Below, in pieces: positions 34,301 through 42,220 of a stretch of 64,000 nt of DNA; position 1 is the stretch's first letter, and each line of letters begins with the position of its first letter. The stretch covers positions 4,453,725 to 4,517,724 of the forward strand of contig NZ_DF820425.1 of the NCBI RefSeq assembly GCF_000617845.2, given 5' to 3'. Both the position numbers and the translations under genes were made by a program. The notes under the pieces were generated by a model, which ran no database searches, was not told where the DNA came from, and saw only the letters and a program-made list of their open reading frames with translations. This DNA is from Bradyrhizobium sp. DOA9. Its GTDB lineage: Bacteria > Pseudomonadota > Alphaproteobacteria > Rhizobiales > Xanthobacteraceae.

Positions 34301-34987
34301 TCACAGCGGTGACGCAGCACCTGCGCCGATCTCCACCCGTTGCTGGGGCCAACGCTTCAGGGCGCCGTGTCCGGCTTCGGTGAGCCGGTAGATTCCCCGC
34401 TCGGTGCGTTCGAACCAGCCATACACATTGTTAAGCAAGATCTTGCCGGCATCGGGGCAGCGTTCGCGCAGCGCGCGCACCTGTTTCGGCCCCTCCGCAA
34501 GCGCCGCCGCGCAGGCCAGCGCCTGCTGGCGATAGGCCGTCATGATCGGTGCACGCGTGCTGCCGCCGAGCACGGGATCGCCCTGACGCCGCTGATGCTC
34601 GGCGACGAGGCGCGAGCGCAGCTTCGGCTCACGGCGCGGCGCCGCGGTCGGCGGCTTCACCAGCACTTCGACCTGGCCGCGATCGGTCACGCCGAGCATG
34701 CCGAAGCCGAGGCGGCGGCAGAGATTGCGATAGCGCGCATCGCTCTCGCGCCCCTTGCCGCGCGCAGACATTTTCGCTGCGATCCAGACCTCGTCGCCGG
34801 CCGGCGCGCGATCGACCGCCTGCAGGATCAGCTCGAGATTGAAGGCAAGCTTGAGCTCGCCGATCACCACGACCGGTGGATCGTCAGCACTGAGGCCGAC
34901 GAGATCGCAGCCGCCGATCTCGCCCTTGACCGTGAAGCCGAGCTCTTCGAGAAAGCGTTTGACGGGCAGGTAAAGCGCGGTTTCCAA
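34301..34987 (-). CDS. DUF2161-like putative phosphodiesterase (PD-(D/E)XK nuclease-like)
   Basis: The 228-residue protein starts with a region resembling restriction-endonuclease-like folds: a helix (METALYLPVKRFLEELGFTV), then GGCDLVGL with the Asp and VVIGELKLAF with the E-x-K, which matches the D...(E)xK pattern. This corresponds to what is called DUF2161, putative PD-(D/E)XK-type phosphodiesterase. The C-terminal part (YGWFERTERGIYRLTEAGHG) looks like a winged helix. A nuclease acting on DNA or RNA in the cytosol is plausible. It is unlinked to an obvious partner; the neighbour upstream is an SDR gene on the same strand. Confidence 0.75.
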   Translation of the reverse strand: METALYLPVKRFLEELGFTVKGEIGGCDLVGLSADDPPVVVIGELKLAFNLELILQAVDRAPAGDEVWIAAKMSARGKGRESDARYRNLCRRLGFGMLGVTDRGQVEVLVKPPTAAPRREPKLRSRLVAEHQRRQGDPVLGGSTRAPIMTAYRQQALACAAALAEGPKQVRALRERCPDAGKILLNNVYGWFERTERGIYRLTEAGHGALKRWPQQRVEIGAGAASPL

Positions 34988-35086
34988 GGGACGTCCGATC
35001 GGAGAATCAGTTGCAGACAGTCTAGAGCCTTCTCGTCCCAGATTGAATCGGTGCCGATGTCTCCAACGTTTCGATCGGAACGCGAT

Positions 35087-35767
35087 TTATACCCGGCCGC
35101 CGACCGGAATCAGGGCGCCCGTGACGCCGCTCGCGGCATCGCTGGCGAGGAACAGGATGACTTCGGCGAGTTCCTGTGGCGTCACCCATTTGGAAAAGTC
35201 CGCCTTCGGCATGTCGGCGCGGTTCGCCGCGGTGTCGATGATCGAAGGCAGGACCGCATTGACGGTAACCTTGCCCTTCCACTCGTTGGCGAGGGCCTCG
35301 GTCAGGCGATGCACGCCGGCCTTCGAGGCGGCATAGGGGCCCATGCCGCTGCTGGCCTGCAGCGCGCCGATGGCGCCGATATTGACGATGCGGCCGGCCT
35401 TGGACTGGGCGAGGTGCGGCAGCGCCGCGCGCGAGGCGCTGAGCGCGGTGAGCACGTTCAGCGCGTGCATGCGCTGCCACGTCGCGATGTCGCCGTCGCC
35501 GACGGTCTCGAAGGCGAAGCCGCCGGCGATGTTGATCAGCGCGTCGAGCCGGCCGAAATGCTTTGCGGCCGCATCGACGGCATTCTTCGCTTGCGCTGCG
35601 TCGGACAGATCGACGCCGCCCATCACGATGCGTTCGGGCGTCGGTGGCGATTGCGAGGGCGCGTAATCGATGCCGGCGATGTGCGCGCCGCGCGACTGCG
35701 CGGTCTCGGCAACGACCCTGCCGAGTGCGCCGAGCGCACCGGTCACGATGATGACTTTTCCCTGCAC
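35087..35767 (-). CDS. Short-chain dehydrogenase/reductase
   Basis: The 226-residue protein is a classical SDR. It has the TGALGALG variant of the TGxxxGxG dinucleotide loop, NIAGGF as the NAG strand, the catalytic Ser region, and YAASKAG with the Tyr-x3-Lys pair. The substrate is unknown. The start is taken at GTG 35767, preceded by GGAGAAG; the longer frame extends into the upstream region shared with the divergent SGNH hydrolase gene. It is divergent from that gene, with about 120 bp between them. NAD(P)H-dependent and cytosolic. Confidence 0.9.
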   Translation of the reverse strand: MQGKVIIVTGALGALGRVVAETAQSRGAHIAGIDYAPSQSPPTPERIVMGGVDLSDAAQAKNAVDAAAKHFGRLDALINIAGGFAFETVGDGDIATWQRMHALNVLTALSASRAALPHLAQSKAGRIVNIGAIGALQASSGMGPYAASKAGVHRLTEALANEWKGKVTVNAVLPSIIDTAANRADMPKADFSKWVTPQELAEVILFLASDAASGVTGALIPVGGRV

Positions 35768-35885
35768 GGTGCTTCTCCGTCCGTCGAACCTGCGCCCACT
35801 ATTGCGCGGTCCGAATTGGACTTGCAATGCCGGCGGCTTCAAGGCTGAATGGTCGTTGCAACCTTGGATGGCTGGAGGGGGCGAT

Positions 35886-36623
35886 ATGTCCGAGAGTCTG
35901 CCGGCAGTGGACTTCCCCAGAGACATCATCAAATTGAAGCAACCGCTGCGAAACTTTGTCGAAGCGCTGCGAAGGGAAGGTCCGGTTCGGATCGTGGCAA
36001 TGGGGTCATCATCGACCGCCGGTCGCGCGGATGTCGTGCCGTATCCGTCTCGCCTCGAGATGTATCTAAGGCAGAGCTACGCCGAGCATTTGCCGAAGGT
36101 TCGGATCGACGTCTTGAATCGGGGCAAAGGCGGAGAAGAGGCGCCGCAGGAAGTGAAGCGCTTTGATGCCGATATCTTCGATGACAAACCCACCGTGGTG
36201 CTTTGGCAGGTGGGAACCAACGCGGTCTTTCGCAAGCAGGAATTCAACTTCAACGAGGTGGTCGATAAAATTGCCGAGGGTGTTGGTCTGCTTGCCAAGC
36301 ACACGATGGATGTCGTTCTGATCGACCCGCAATATGTGACGGCCATGCTTCGCGACGATAAGGCGGAGCTGTCCGAAAAGATGGTCTCGGAGATCCGCAG
36401 GATTGCGGACGATGCGAAGATAAGCGTATTTCAGCGCTGGGCTCTAATGCGGCATTGGCACGTGACCAACAACGCGACATTCGAGCAATTCCTTGATCCC
36501 ACGGATGGTGACAAGCTCCACCAGAGCGACTGGAGCACACTCCAGGTGTCCAGGGCGCTGTGCAATTCGATCGTTGATGCAACGACCGCCGCGAGTTGGT
36601 TGCCTGCCGAATGGAAATCCTGA
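35886..36623 (+). CDS. SGNH/GDSL-family hydrolase
   Basis: The 245-residue protein shows the SGNH blocks: block I IVAMGSSSTAGR with the nucleophilic Ser, block II GKGGEE with the Gly, block III WQVGTNA with the Asn, and block V DGDKLHQSDW with the Asp-x2-His. It would hydrolyse esters, possibly acetylated sugars or lipids. There is no signal peptide, so it may be cytosolic. The start is ATG 35886, with GGAGGGGG 5 bases upstream. Its GC content and GC3 are lower than those of flanking genes, a hint of transfer. Its stop abuts that of the convergent phosphatase gene. Confidence 0.85.
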   Translation: MSESLPAVDFPRDIIKLKQPLRNFVEALRREGPVRIVAMGSSSTAGRADVVPYPSRLEMYLRQSYAEHLPKVRIDVLNRGKGGEEAPQEVKRFDADIFDDKPTVVLWQVGTNAVFRKQEFNFNEVVDKIAEGVGLLAKHTMDVVLIDPQYVTAMLRDDKAELSEKMVSEIRRIADDAKISVFQRWALMRHWHVTNNATFEQFLDPTDGDKLHQSDWSTLQVSRALCNSIVDATTAASWLPAEWKS

Positions 36624-37382
36624 TCACGCCTGAAGGTAACGCTCCCTCAGTGCGGTGCGCTCTGCTGCGCCCAACTTGAGCCCGTCGCGCAAATAGGTTT
36701 CGAGATCGCCATATTCGCTGCCGACCGCGTCGAATGCCGCCGCCAGGTAAGAGGCCTCGACGCTGCCGATCGCGTCGAGGACATCGGCGGGCAGATCGGA
36801 GGCGTTCGAGAGGTCGCGCTTGTAGTGCCGATTGGTCAAGAGATAATCCTCGGCAATGACCTCGTCGGGCACGCCCAGCGCGTGCAGGATCAGCGCGCTG
36901 GCAAAGCCGGTGCGGTCCTTGCCGGCGGTGCAGTGGATCACGAGCGGTGCACGGTCTTCCAGCAGATGACCGAACAGCGCACGGTAACTGTGCGTGTTGT
37001 GGCGGACATAGTTGCGGTAGGATTCGCGCATGAGCTCGAGCGCCACGGCCGCGGTCAGCGTGCCCTTCGCGAGCTCGGCGCGCAGCGCGGCCACGACGGT
37101 CGGCTCGATCGGCAGCGAATGCACCGTGATCTCGTTCACGACGCAGATGCCGGCCGCGCGCTCCTCGACACCGCGGAAGTCGAAGGCGCTGCGCACGCCG
37201 AGCGCGCGGACGATCTCGACGTCGGCCGCGGTGAGCTGGCCGAGATGGTTGGAGCGGAAAATGTGCCGCCAGCGCGTGGTGCGGCCATCGGCGGTCGGGT
37301 AGCCGCCGAGGTCGCGGAAATTGCTCGCACCCTGGAGGGCGAGATGACGCGCAGGAGAGTCCTTCAGCGAGGAGTCTTGCAT
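36624..37382 (-). CDS. Tyrosine-protein phosphatase (Cys-based, DSP/SiwA-like)
   Basis: The 252-residue protein contains the P-loop HCTAGKDRTG, with the nucleophile Cys151 and Arg157, and an N-terminal signature NFRDLGGYPTADG typical of the bacterial tyrosine/phosphoinositide phosphatase group (Y_phosphatase3). It probably acts on phosphotyrosine or lipid phosphates. No signal peptide is seen. Length is normal. Its stop directly abuts that of the SGNH hydrolase gene on the other strand. The 5' end lies 72 bp from the divergent MliC-like gene. Confidence 0.92.
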   Translation of the reverse strand: MQDSSLKDSPARHLALQGASNFRDLGGYPTADGRTTRWRHIFRSNHLGQLTAADVEIVRALGVRSAFDFRGVEERAAGICVVNEITVHSLPIEPTVVAALRAELAKGTLTAAVALELMRESYRNYVRHNTHSYRALFGHLLEDRAPLVIHCTAGKDRTGFASALILHALGVPDEVIAEDYLLTNRHYKRDLSNASDLPADVLDAIGSVEASYLAAAFDAVGSEYGDLETYLRDGLKLGAAERTALRERYLQA

Positions 37383-37453
37383 GGGATCAGCTTGGGTTAT
37401 GGTTCCACCGGATGCACGTTCGGCGTCCTTGCGGTCTATTACAGGGGGCGATC

Positions 37454-37780
37454 ATGGGCCGGCACAAGGCCATTGTTTTGACGGTCAGCATGCTGGTGGG
37501 CGCAATGCTCGGTGGGCGGTTGGCCGATGCGCAGACCTTCCAAGCCTATCGTTGCGCCGATGGTACGCAGTTCATCCTGGGCTTTTATGACTACGACAAG
37601 CGGGCCTTCGTCCAGATCGATGGCCAGCCCGTCACGCTCGCCAAGCGGCTCGCTGTTTCAGGGGCACGCTATTCGGGGGCAGGAGTGACGCTGAGGATTC
37701 CCAAGACCGGGCCCGCCACGGTCAAGCACCTGAAGCGGCCGGTGACGGCCTGCACGGTGGTCGAAAAGCCCGGGATCTAA
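37454..37780 (+). CDS. Exported MliC-like (lysozyme inhibitor domain) protein
   Basis: The 108-residue protein has a signal peptide (MGRHKAIVLTVSMLVGAMLG, cleaved near ADA-QT) and a compact beta-rich mature domain. The layout FQAYRCADGTQFILGFYDYD, then RFV/QID strands, a Ser-Gly-Ala-Arg-Tyr-Ser turn (VSGARYSGAGVTLRI) and a closing Cys (TACTVVE) matches the C-type lysozyme inhibitor fold, with one Cys pair. Start at ATG 37454, after a GGGGG stretch. It would protect peptidoglycan in the periplasm, but inhibition is not shown by sequence alone. A strong terminator follows 26 bases after the stop. Confidence 0.8.
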   Translation: MGRHKAIVLTVSMLVGAMLGGRLADAQTFQAYRCADGTQFILGFYDYDKRAFVQIDGQPVTLAKRLAVSGARYSGAGVTLRIPKTGPATVKHLKRPVTACTVVEKPGI

Positions 37781-37805
37781 ATTAGGCGGGGGTGCACCTG
37801 GAATC

Positions 37806-37841
37806 AAAAAGGGCCGAAACGCCGTTGTTTCGACCCTTTTT
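37806..37841 (+). terminator. Intrinsic terminator after the MliC-like gene
   Basis: A long stem (AAAAAGGG, one C/A mismatch, CGAAAC pairing with GTTTCG and CCCTTTTT) closes on a GCCGTT loop. It has an A-run on one side and a T-run on the other, so it can act in both directions for the MliC-like and DUF2735 genes, which converge here. Confidence 0.9.
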
Positions 37842-37896
37842 CAAACTGCCGCCGGCCGCTTGCGAAAGCCCGGCACTGTCAGACCAGCAGCTGGCA

Positions 37897-38100
37897 TTAG
37901 CGTTCGCATTTGGGCTTGGCTTCGTCGACCGCATCCTGGTGATACCAGCTGTCGCTGCAGATCGAGACGTTCGCGGGCAGCGAAGCCTGATCGGCCGGTA
38001 GGCGGGTCTCGCCATAGCGGCGTCCGGCGAGGGCCGCACGGCCGCCGACGGGGAATTGGTAGATCTTTGCAGATCCGTGACTCAGACCATTGTTCATCAT
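37897..38100 (-). CDS. DUF2735-family small protein
   Basis: The 67-residue protein contains the family core SAKIYQFPVGGRAALAGRRY after a short N-terminus (MMNNGLSHG), followed by a variable tail with two Cys (ICSDSWYHQ and PKCER). The K-I-Y-Q-F-P-x-G-G-R run is typical of DUF2735 proteins found near glnII in rhizobia. The start at 38100 has AAGGAGAA 6 bases upstream. The gene is divergent from glnII with 542 bp between the two starts. Its role is unknown; the link to nitrogen metabolism is by location. Confidence 0.85.
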   Translation of the reverse strand: MMNNGLSHGSAKIYQFPVGGRAALAGRRYGETRLPADQASLPANVSICSDSWYHQDAVDEAKPKCER

Positions 38101-38534
38101 TGCGATTCTCCTTGGTCGAAGCGCCTTGGCCTCCATGGTGCGCCCGACTCGTTCGATTGTGGTTACTGGAATCCCCATATCGGCTGCCCATCTCCGATTG
38201 GAAAGTGCTGAAAACGAAATCAGTTTCAGCCCAATTTGTAGGCATATGGCCTTCTGCATCCTCCAAGGCACGCTGCTGCTGACCAACGCGTGGGCCATTC
38301 CGAAGGTTGCTGGGGAAGGGTGGGGGAGTTTGCGAAAGTTACCGGACGTTGATGCGTGTTTCATCGGCAATGCGCGGTGCGGCATCCGCTGCTTCTGAAT
38401 CGGGCGTTTTCCGCGGGGTTTTTGCAGTGCAGCTTCGCGTCAAGGTGCGCGGCTATGACGCACGGTGCCGTGGAGGCTTCGCCCTTGGGGAAGAGGAGCC
38501 GCAAGCGGTGGAAAACCGCCCGTACTGCGGCCTT

Positions 38535-38552
38535 TTGGCACGCGAAATGCTT
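38535..38552 (+). promoter_or_regulatory. Sigma-54 promoter of glnII
   Basis: TTGGCACG-N4-ATGCTT matches the -24/-12 consensus (TTGGCACG-N4-TTGCT) with one mismatch. The GG (38537-38538) and GC (38549-38550) dinucleotides are correctly spaced. It predicts a start near 38562, about 80 bases before the ATG. glnII is known to be under NtrC and sigma-54 control in rhizobia. Confidence 0.88.
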
Positions 38553-38591
38553 GGGAAAGGCTGGCCGATGATGGCCGGGTACAAAACGTGC

Positions 38592-38612
38592 GGGGGCCCC
38601 TCCCGGGCCCCC
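38592..38612 (+). promoter_or_regulatory. GC-rich hairpin in the glnII leader
   Basis: GGGGGCCC and GGGCCCCC form a perfect 8-bp stem with a CTCCC loop. It lies about 30 bases before the glnII start, between the predicted transcription start and an AGAGAGG ribosome site. No T-tract follows, so it is more likely an mRNA-stability or translation element than a terminator. Confidence 0.7.
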
Positions 38613-38642
38613 AACCTTTCGCATCATCTACAGAGAGGCTCA

Positions 38643-39677
38643 ATGACCAAGTACAAGCTCGAGTACATCTGGCTCGACGGATATACGCCGACTCCGAATT
38701 TGCGCGGCAAAACTCAGATCAAGGAATTCGCGTCGTTCCCGACGCTCGAGCAGCTTCCGCTCTGGGGCTTCGACGGCTCCTCCACCCAGCAGGCCGAAGG
38801 CCACAGCTCCGATTGCGTGCTGAAGCCGGTCGCGGTGTTCCCGGACGGTGCGCGCACCAACGGCGTGCTGGTGATGTGCGAAGTCATGATGCCCGACGGC
38901 AAGACCCCGCATCCGTCCAACAAGCGCGCCACCATCCTCGACGACGCCGGCGCCTGGTTCGGCTTCGAGCAGGAATACTTCTTCTACAAGGACGGCCGTC
39001 CGCTCGGCTTCCCGACATCAGGCTATCCGGCGCCGCAGGGCCCGTACTACACCGGCGTCGGCTTCTCGAACGTCGGCGACGTCGCCCGCAAGATCGTCGA
39101 AGAGCATCTCGACCTCTGCCTCGCGGCCGGCATCAACCATGAAGGCATCAACGCGGAAGTCGCGAAGGGCCAGTGGGAATTCCAGATCTTCGGCAAGGGC
39201 TCCAAGAAGGCCGCTGACGAAATGTGGATGGCCCGCTACCTGATGCTGCGCCTGACCGAGAAGTACGGCATCGATATCGAATTCCACTGCAAGCCGCTCG
39301 GCGACACCGACTGGAACGGCTCGGGCATGCACGCCAACTTCTCGACCGCCTATATGCGCGAGGTCGGCGGCAAGGAGTATTTCGAGGCCCTGATGGCCGC
39401 CTTCGAGAAGAACCTGATGGACCACATCGCCGTCTACGGCCCGGACAACGACAAGCGTCTGACCGGCAAGCACGAGACCGCGCCCTGGAACAAGTTCAGC
39501 TACGGCGTTGCCGATCGCGGCGCTTCGATCCGCGTTCCGCACTCCTTCGTCAACAACGGCTACAAGGGCTATCTGGAAGACCGTCGTCCGAACTCGCAAG
39601 GCGACCCCTACCAGATCGCTTCGCAGATACTGAAGACGATCTCCTCCGTGCCGACCGACAAGAAGGCCGCGGCCTAA
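38643..39677 (+). CDS. glnII: Glutamine synthetase type II
   Basis: The 344-residue protein is the eukaryote-like GSII, which joins ammonium to glutamate at the cost of ATP. Signatures are EYIWLDGYTPTPNLRGKT, LPLWGFDGSSTQQAEG, the GEQE-like FGFEQEYFFYKDGRPLGFP, AGINHEGINAEVAKGQWEF, and the NDKRLTGKHETAPWNKFSYG region. It is octameric to decameric and cytosolic in known cases. Control is from a sigma-54 promoter; there is no adenylylation-type Tyr loop as in GSI. It is followed by a strong terminator. Confidence 0.97.
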   Translation: MTKYKLEYIWLDGYTPTPNLRGKTQIKEFASFPTLEQLPLWGFDGSSTQQAEGHSSDCVLKPVAVFPDGARTNGVLVMCEVMMPDGKTPHPSNKRATILDDAGAWFGFEQEYFFYKDGRPLGFPTSGYPAPQGPYYTGVGFSNVGDVARKIVEEHLDLCLAAGINHEGINAEVAKGQWEFQIFGKGSKKAADEMWMARYLMLRLTEKYGIDIEFHCKPLGDTDWNGSGMHANFSTAYMREVGGKEYFEALMAAFEKNLMDHIAVYGPDNDKRLTGKHETAPWNKFSYGVADRGASIRVPHSFVNNGYKGYLEDRRPNSQGDPYQIASQILKTISSVPTDKKAAA

Positions 39678-39720
39678 GATCCTCCCGGCCCGGGCTGGGG
39701 GCTGGCCCGGGTTGGCATTC

Positions 39721-39754
39721 AATCCGCCGGAGCGACAAGCTCCGGCGGATTTTT
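39721..39754 (+). terminator. Intrinsic terminator of glnII
   Basis: The stem ATCCGCCGGAGC / GCTCCGGCGGAT with a GACAA loop is followed by TTTTT. It lies 44 bases after the stop. A second GC-rich repeat (GGCCCGGGCTGG...) lies between gene and terminator. Confidence 0.92.
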
Positions 39755-39871
39755 GCATTTTGATGACAGGTGTTCTTCCGTCTGCCGATCTCGGCGTCGC
39801 GAAACTTGTCCATCGCCGCCGAAAGCGGGATAGAGTGCCTTCGGATGCGCGCAGGGCCGGGGACACGGCTG

Positions 39872-40573
39872 GTGTTTGAAGGCTTCTACAAGGTGAGATT
39901 TCAGCTCGGCGATAGCGTCGGCCGCAGCGTGATGCATGCCGGCAACGGCAAGATGCTCGGCGGCAATTCGGCCTTCGCCCATATCGGCAGCTACGAGAAG
40001 ACGGGCAGCGGCGTCGACGTCGTGATCAAGACCGTCCGCCATAATCCCGATCCGAGCTACCGCGCCATGGCCGGTACCGACGATGCGACCCTGATTGCGA
40101 AGGGCTGGGCCGACGGCGATCTCTATCGCTTCAAGGGCGAGCTCAAGGAGCTGCCGGGCGTGCCGTTTCAATCGCTGATGACGCCGATCACCGAGGAGGA
40201 GGTGCCGATCGCCGGCGGCGTCGGCGAAGCCGGCATCGCCGATGGTCTCTACTCCATCCATCTGCGCATGCTGGACGGCCTCGACGGCGGACTCACCGGG
40301 GTGATGCTGCTCAACCAGGGCCGCATCCTCGGCGGCGATGCGGCGTTCTATTATCTCGGCAGCTACACGGCCGCGAAGGGCCGCTGGAAGGGGCAGATCC
40401 TCAACCAGGAGCACACGCCGGCCAAGGACGATCCGATCTTCGGCGGCCACGAGGTCGGCATCGGCTTCTCCGGCAGCTATGACGCGGAGCAGGCGGTGCT
40501 GGAGGCAACCGCGCTGGCTGGCAAGCGATCCTTGCGCCTGACCGCTGCGCTCAAGCTGATGCATCGCGCCTGA
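39872..40573 (+). CDS. GrlR-like two-domain protein, copy 1
   Basis: The 233-residue protein consists of two related halves. Each starts with a G-x-Y strand (FEGFYKVRF at 3; DGLYSIHL near the middle) and contains a glycine-rich hairpin (NGKMLGGNSAFAHIGSYE and QGRILGGDAAFYYLGSYT) that matches the GGD-containing motif of the GrlR type III secretion regulator fold. It ends in LAGKRSLRLTAALKLMHRA. No signal peptide. I start at GTG 39872, which aligns with the start of copy 2; ATG 39845 adds nine residues. The second copy lies at 42221. Function unknown; a binding or regulatory role is inferred from the fold. Confidence 0.75.
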   Translation: MFEGFYKVRFQLGDSVGRSVMHAGNGKMLGGNSAFAHIGSYEKTGSGVDVVIKTVRHNPDPSYRAMAGTDDATLIAKGWADGDLYRFKGELKELPGVPFQSLMTPITEEEVPIAGGVGEAGIADGLYSIHLRMLDGLDGGLTGVMLLNQGRILGGDAAFYYLGSYTAAKGRWKGQILNQEHTPAKDDPIFGGHEVGIGFSGSYDAEQAVLEATALAGKRSLRLTAALKLMHRA

Positions 40574-40642
40574 GCCGCCCATCGTAGACGCGAACCGACT
40601 TGAGCCTTGAATTTGCCGAGCCACAGACGCAACGTGACGACC

Positions 40643-41464
40643 ATGCGGACTTTCCTCCTTGCCATGCTCTTTGCGCTCGCCGCGCCCCTGACGGCGCAGG
40701 CGCAATCGGCCGATCTCGTGTTGTGCGACCGCGTGGCGGCCGATCCCAGCGATCCCGACAAGCCGGCCGACGTGAAGGGCGTGACCGACATCGCGGCGTC
40801 CGACGTCGCGACGGCGATCAAGTTCTGCAAGCAAGCTGCAGCATCCTCGCGGCGTGCGATGTTCGCGCTCGGCCGCGCCTATGCGGCCAACCGGCAAACA
40901 GGCGAGGCGATGGCCGCCTGGCGCAAGGCCGCCGACAAAGGATCGAGCGCGGCCATGGTCGAGCTCGGCGTCGCCTACGCTACCGGCTCCGGTGTTTCGA
41001 AGGACGACGCGCAGGCCCGGAAGCTGTTCGAGAAGGCGGCGCAGGCCGGCAATCCCCGCGGCGTCAGCAACCTCGCCGCGCTCGGCGGCGCTGGCGGTGG
41101 TGCACCCGCCGATCCCGCGCAGGCCCGCGCGCTGCTGGGCAAGGCCGCCGAGACCAATGCGGAAGCGCAGTACCAGCTCGGCCTGATGTTCTCCGAGGGT
41201 GCGGGTGGCACGAAGGATGATGCAGCGGCGCGCGCGCTGTTCGAGAAGGCAGCGGCGCAGAACCATCCCGGCGCGCTGGAGCGGATGGGCGCGTTCGCAC
41301 AGGAAGGTCGCGGCGGTCCGAAGGACAAGGACGCCGCAAAGGCCTATTACGAGCGCGCCGCCGCGCTCGGCGACGAGGACGCCAAGAAGGCGCTGGAGCG
41401 CATTCGCTGTCCCTATGCGATAAAGGACAAGCAGGGCAGGCTCGTCACCACGCTGTGCTTCTAG
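40643..41464 (+). CDS. Exported Sel1-repeat protein
   Basis: The 273-residue protein has a signal peptide (MRTFLLAMLFALAAPLTAQA) and then four to five tandem Sel1-type alpha-alpha repeats with the usual G-x-A-Y/M spacing (ALGRAYAANRQTGEAMAAWR; LGVAYATGSGVSKDDAQARK; YQLGLMFSEGAGGTKDDAAA; ERMGAFAQEGRGGPKDKDAA). The C-terminus ends in a short Cys-containing tail (RIRCPYAIKD...LCF). Such solenoids bind peptides or other proteins in the periplasm. Start at ATG 40643. It lies between the two GrlR-like genes on the same strand, 69 bp after the first. Confidence 0.88.
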   Translation: MRTFLLAMLFALAAPLTAQAQSADLVLCDRVAADPSDPDKPADVKGVTDIAASDVATAIKFCKQAAASSRRAMFALGRAYAANRQTGEAMAAWRKAADKGSSAAMVELGVAYATGSGVSKDDAQARKLFEKAAQAGNPRGVSNLAALGGAGGGAPADPAQARALLGKAAETNAEAQYQLGLMFSEGAGGTKDDAAARALFEKAAAQNHPGALERMGAFAQEGRGGPKDKDAAKAYYERAAALGDEDAKKALERIRCPYAIKDKQGRLVTTLCF

Positions 41465-41465
41465 T

Positions 41466-41918
41466 TCACTTCATGTAGTAGGCGAGGTCGTTGCGGGCGT
41501 CGCGATAGGTGGTCTCGAGGTAATTAGGATATCGTCGCGCGGCGTGCGCCACCGCGCGCACTACGCAATCCCAGAAATCGCGGTTCCAGTCGAAGTGCTT
41601 GTTGTACTCGTCTTCGAACTTGACGGCGGTGATGATGGCCTGCCGGATCGCATCGTCGTCGGTGCGCGGGTGAGCGCGCTTCAGGTATCCAAACATAGGG
41701 CCTTCATGGGCGTGGTCGCGCTGGTAGCGGTACTGGACGCTGAATTGTTCCGGCGTGAGGGTGCGATTGACCCGCACCTCCTCGGCAGTCGGATGTCCCG
41801 CGATCGTCTCCAGGCGATAGCGTTGGCGCCAGAGCGCGTAGGCGGCATCGAGCAGCGGCTGCTTCGCGGCGCCGGCGATGATCGCGCTGACTTCGTCCTC
41901 GGCTGATTGCGTGTCCAT
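41466..41918 (-). CDS. Hypothetical protein (150 aa)
   Basis: The protein begins MDTQSAEDEVSAIIAGAAKQ and is helical and aromatic-rich towards the end (EYNKHFDWNRDFWDCVVRAV; ARRYPNYLETTYRDARNDLA). There is no signal peptide or membrane segment, and no domain that I recognise. The stop abuts that of the Sel1 gene with one base between, so the two are convergent. An upstream in-frame start at 41996 would add a proline-rich 26 residues that look non-coding. The Trp/Tyr-rich C-terminus suggests a well-folded globular protein. Confidence 0.65.
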   Translation of the reverse strand: MDTQSAEDEVSAIIAGAAKQPLLDAAYALWRQRYRLETIAGHPTAEEVRVNRTLTPEQFSVQYRYQRDHAHEGPMFGYLKRAHPRTDDDAIRQAIITAVKFEDEYNKHFDWNRDFWDCVVRAVAHAARRYPNYLETTYRDARNDLAYYMK

Positions 41919-42220
41919 GCGCGATTGGTCGTGCGTTCGTGGGGGCAGGTTCGAGCCTGGCGCCGATCGGCTGAGGGGCTTTTTCGGGGGAGGCAAACAA
42001 AACGTCGAAAAACAACCCCATGCACAGTAGCCAAGTCCCTGAAATCATTGACTGCGGATTTTACGAAGTGGGGTTTTGACCCGTCGGGCAAAACAGGGGC
42101 ATAATGACATCATGGCGGGCGGCTCCCCGGGGTGGCGATGCGCGGAAAAGCCGGTGGCTTCGCTGTGGCGTCGATGCTAGGTAGCCGGCAATTCATTTCC
42201 GATTTTGCAGGTTCAAGACG
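41919..42220. other. 302-bp intergenic stretch with a shared short element
   Basis: No convincing gene. The segment around 42006-42110 is AT-rich for this genome and contains a 23-base sequence (reverse strand: ACTGTGCATGGGG then TTGTTTTTCG) that recurs with one base missing at 19521-19542. A stretch reading GACCCGTCGGGCAAAACA lies at 42079-42096. The ribosome site for the GrlR-like gene at 42221 is weak. Confidence 0.5.

Larger units (their letters stand above)
38101..38642. other. Long regulatory region between DUF2735 and glnII
   Basis: The 542-bp divergent gap holds a sigma-54 promoter (38535-38552), a leader hairpin (38592-38612), and upstream GC-rich segments with GGTGCG, GCACGG and GGTGCC motifs around 38443-38470 that could be enhancer half-sites for NtrC, though none is convincing. 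The long open frame that continues glnII upstream to 38307 is not coding: it crosses the promoter and the leader hairpin. Confidence 0.6.

Noticed and set aside
38307..38642. N-terminal extension of glnII by 112 codons
   Set aside because: It crosses the sigma-54 promoter and leader hairpin; ATG 38643 with its ribosome site matches the family start.
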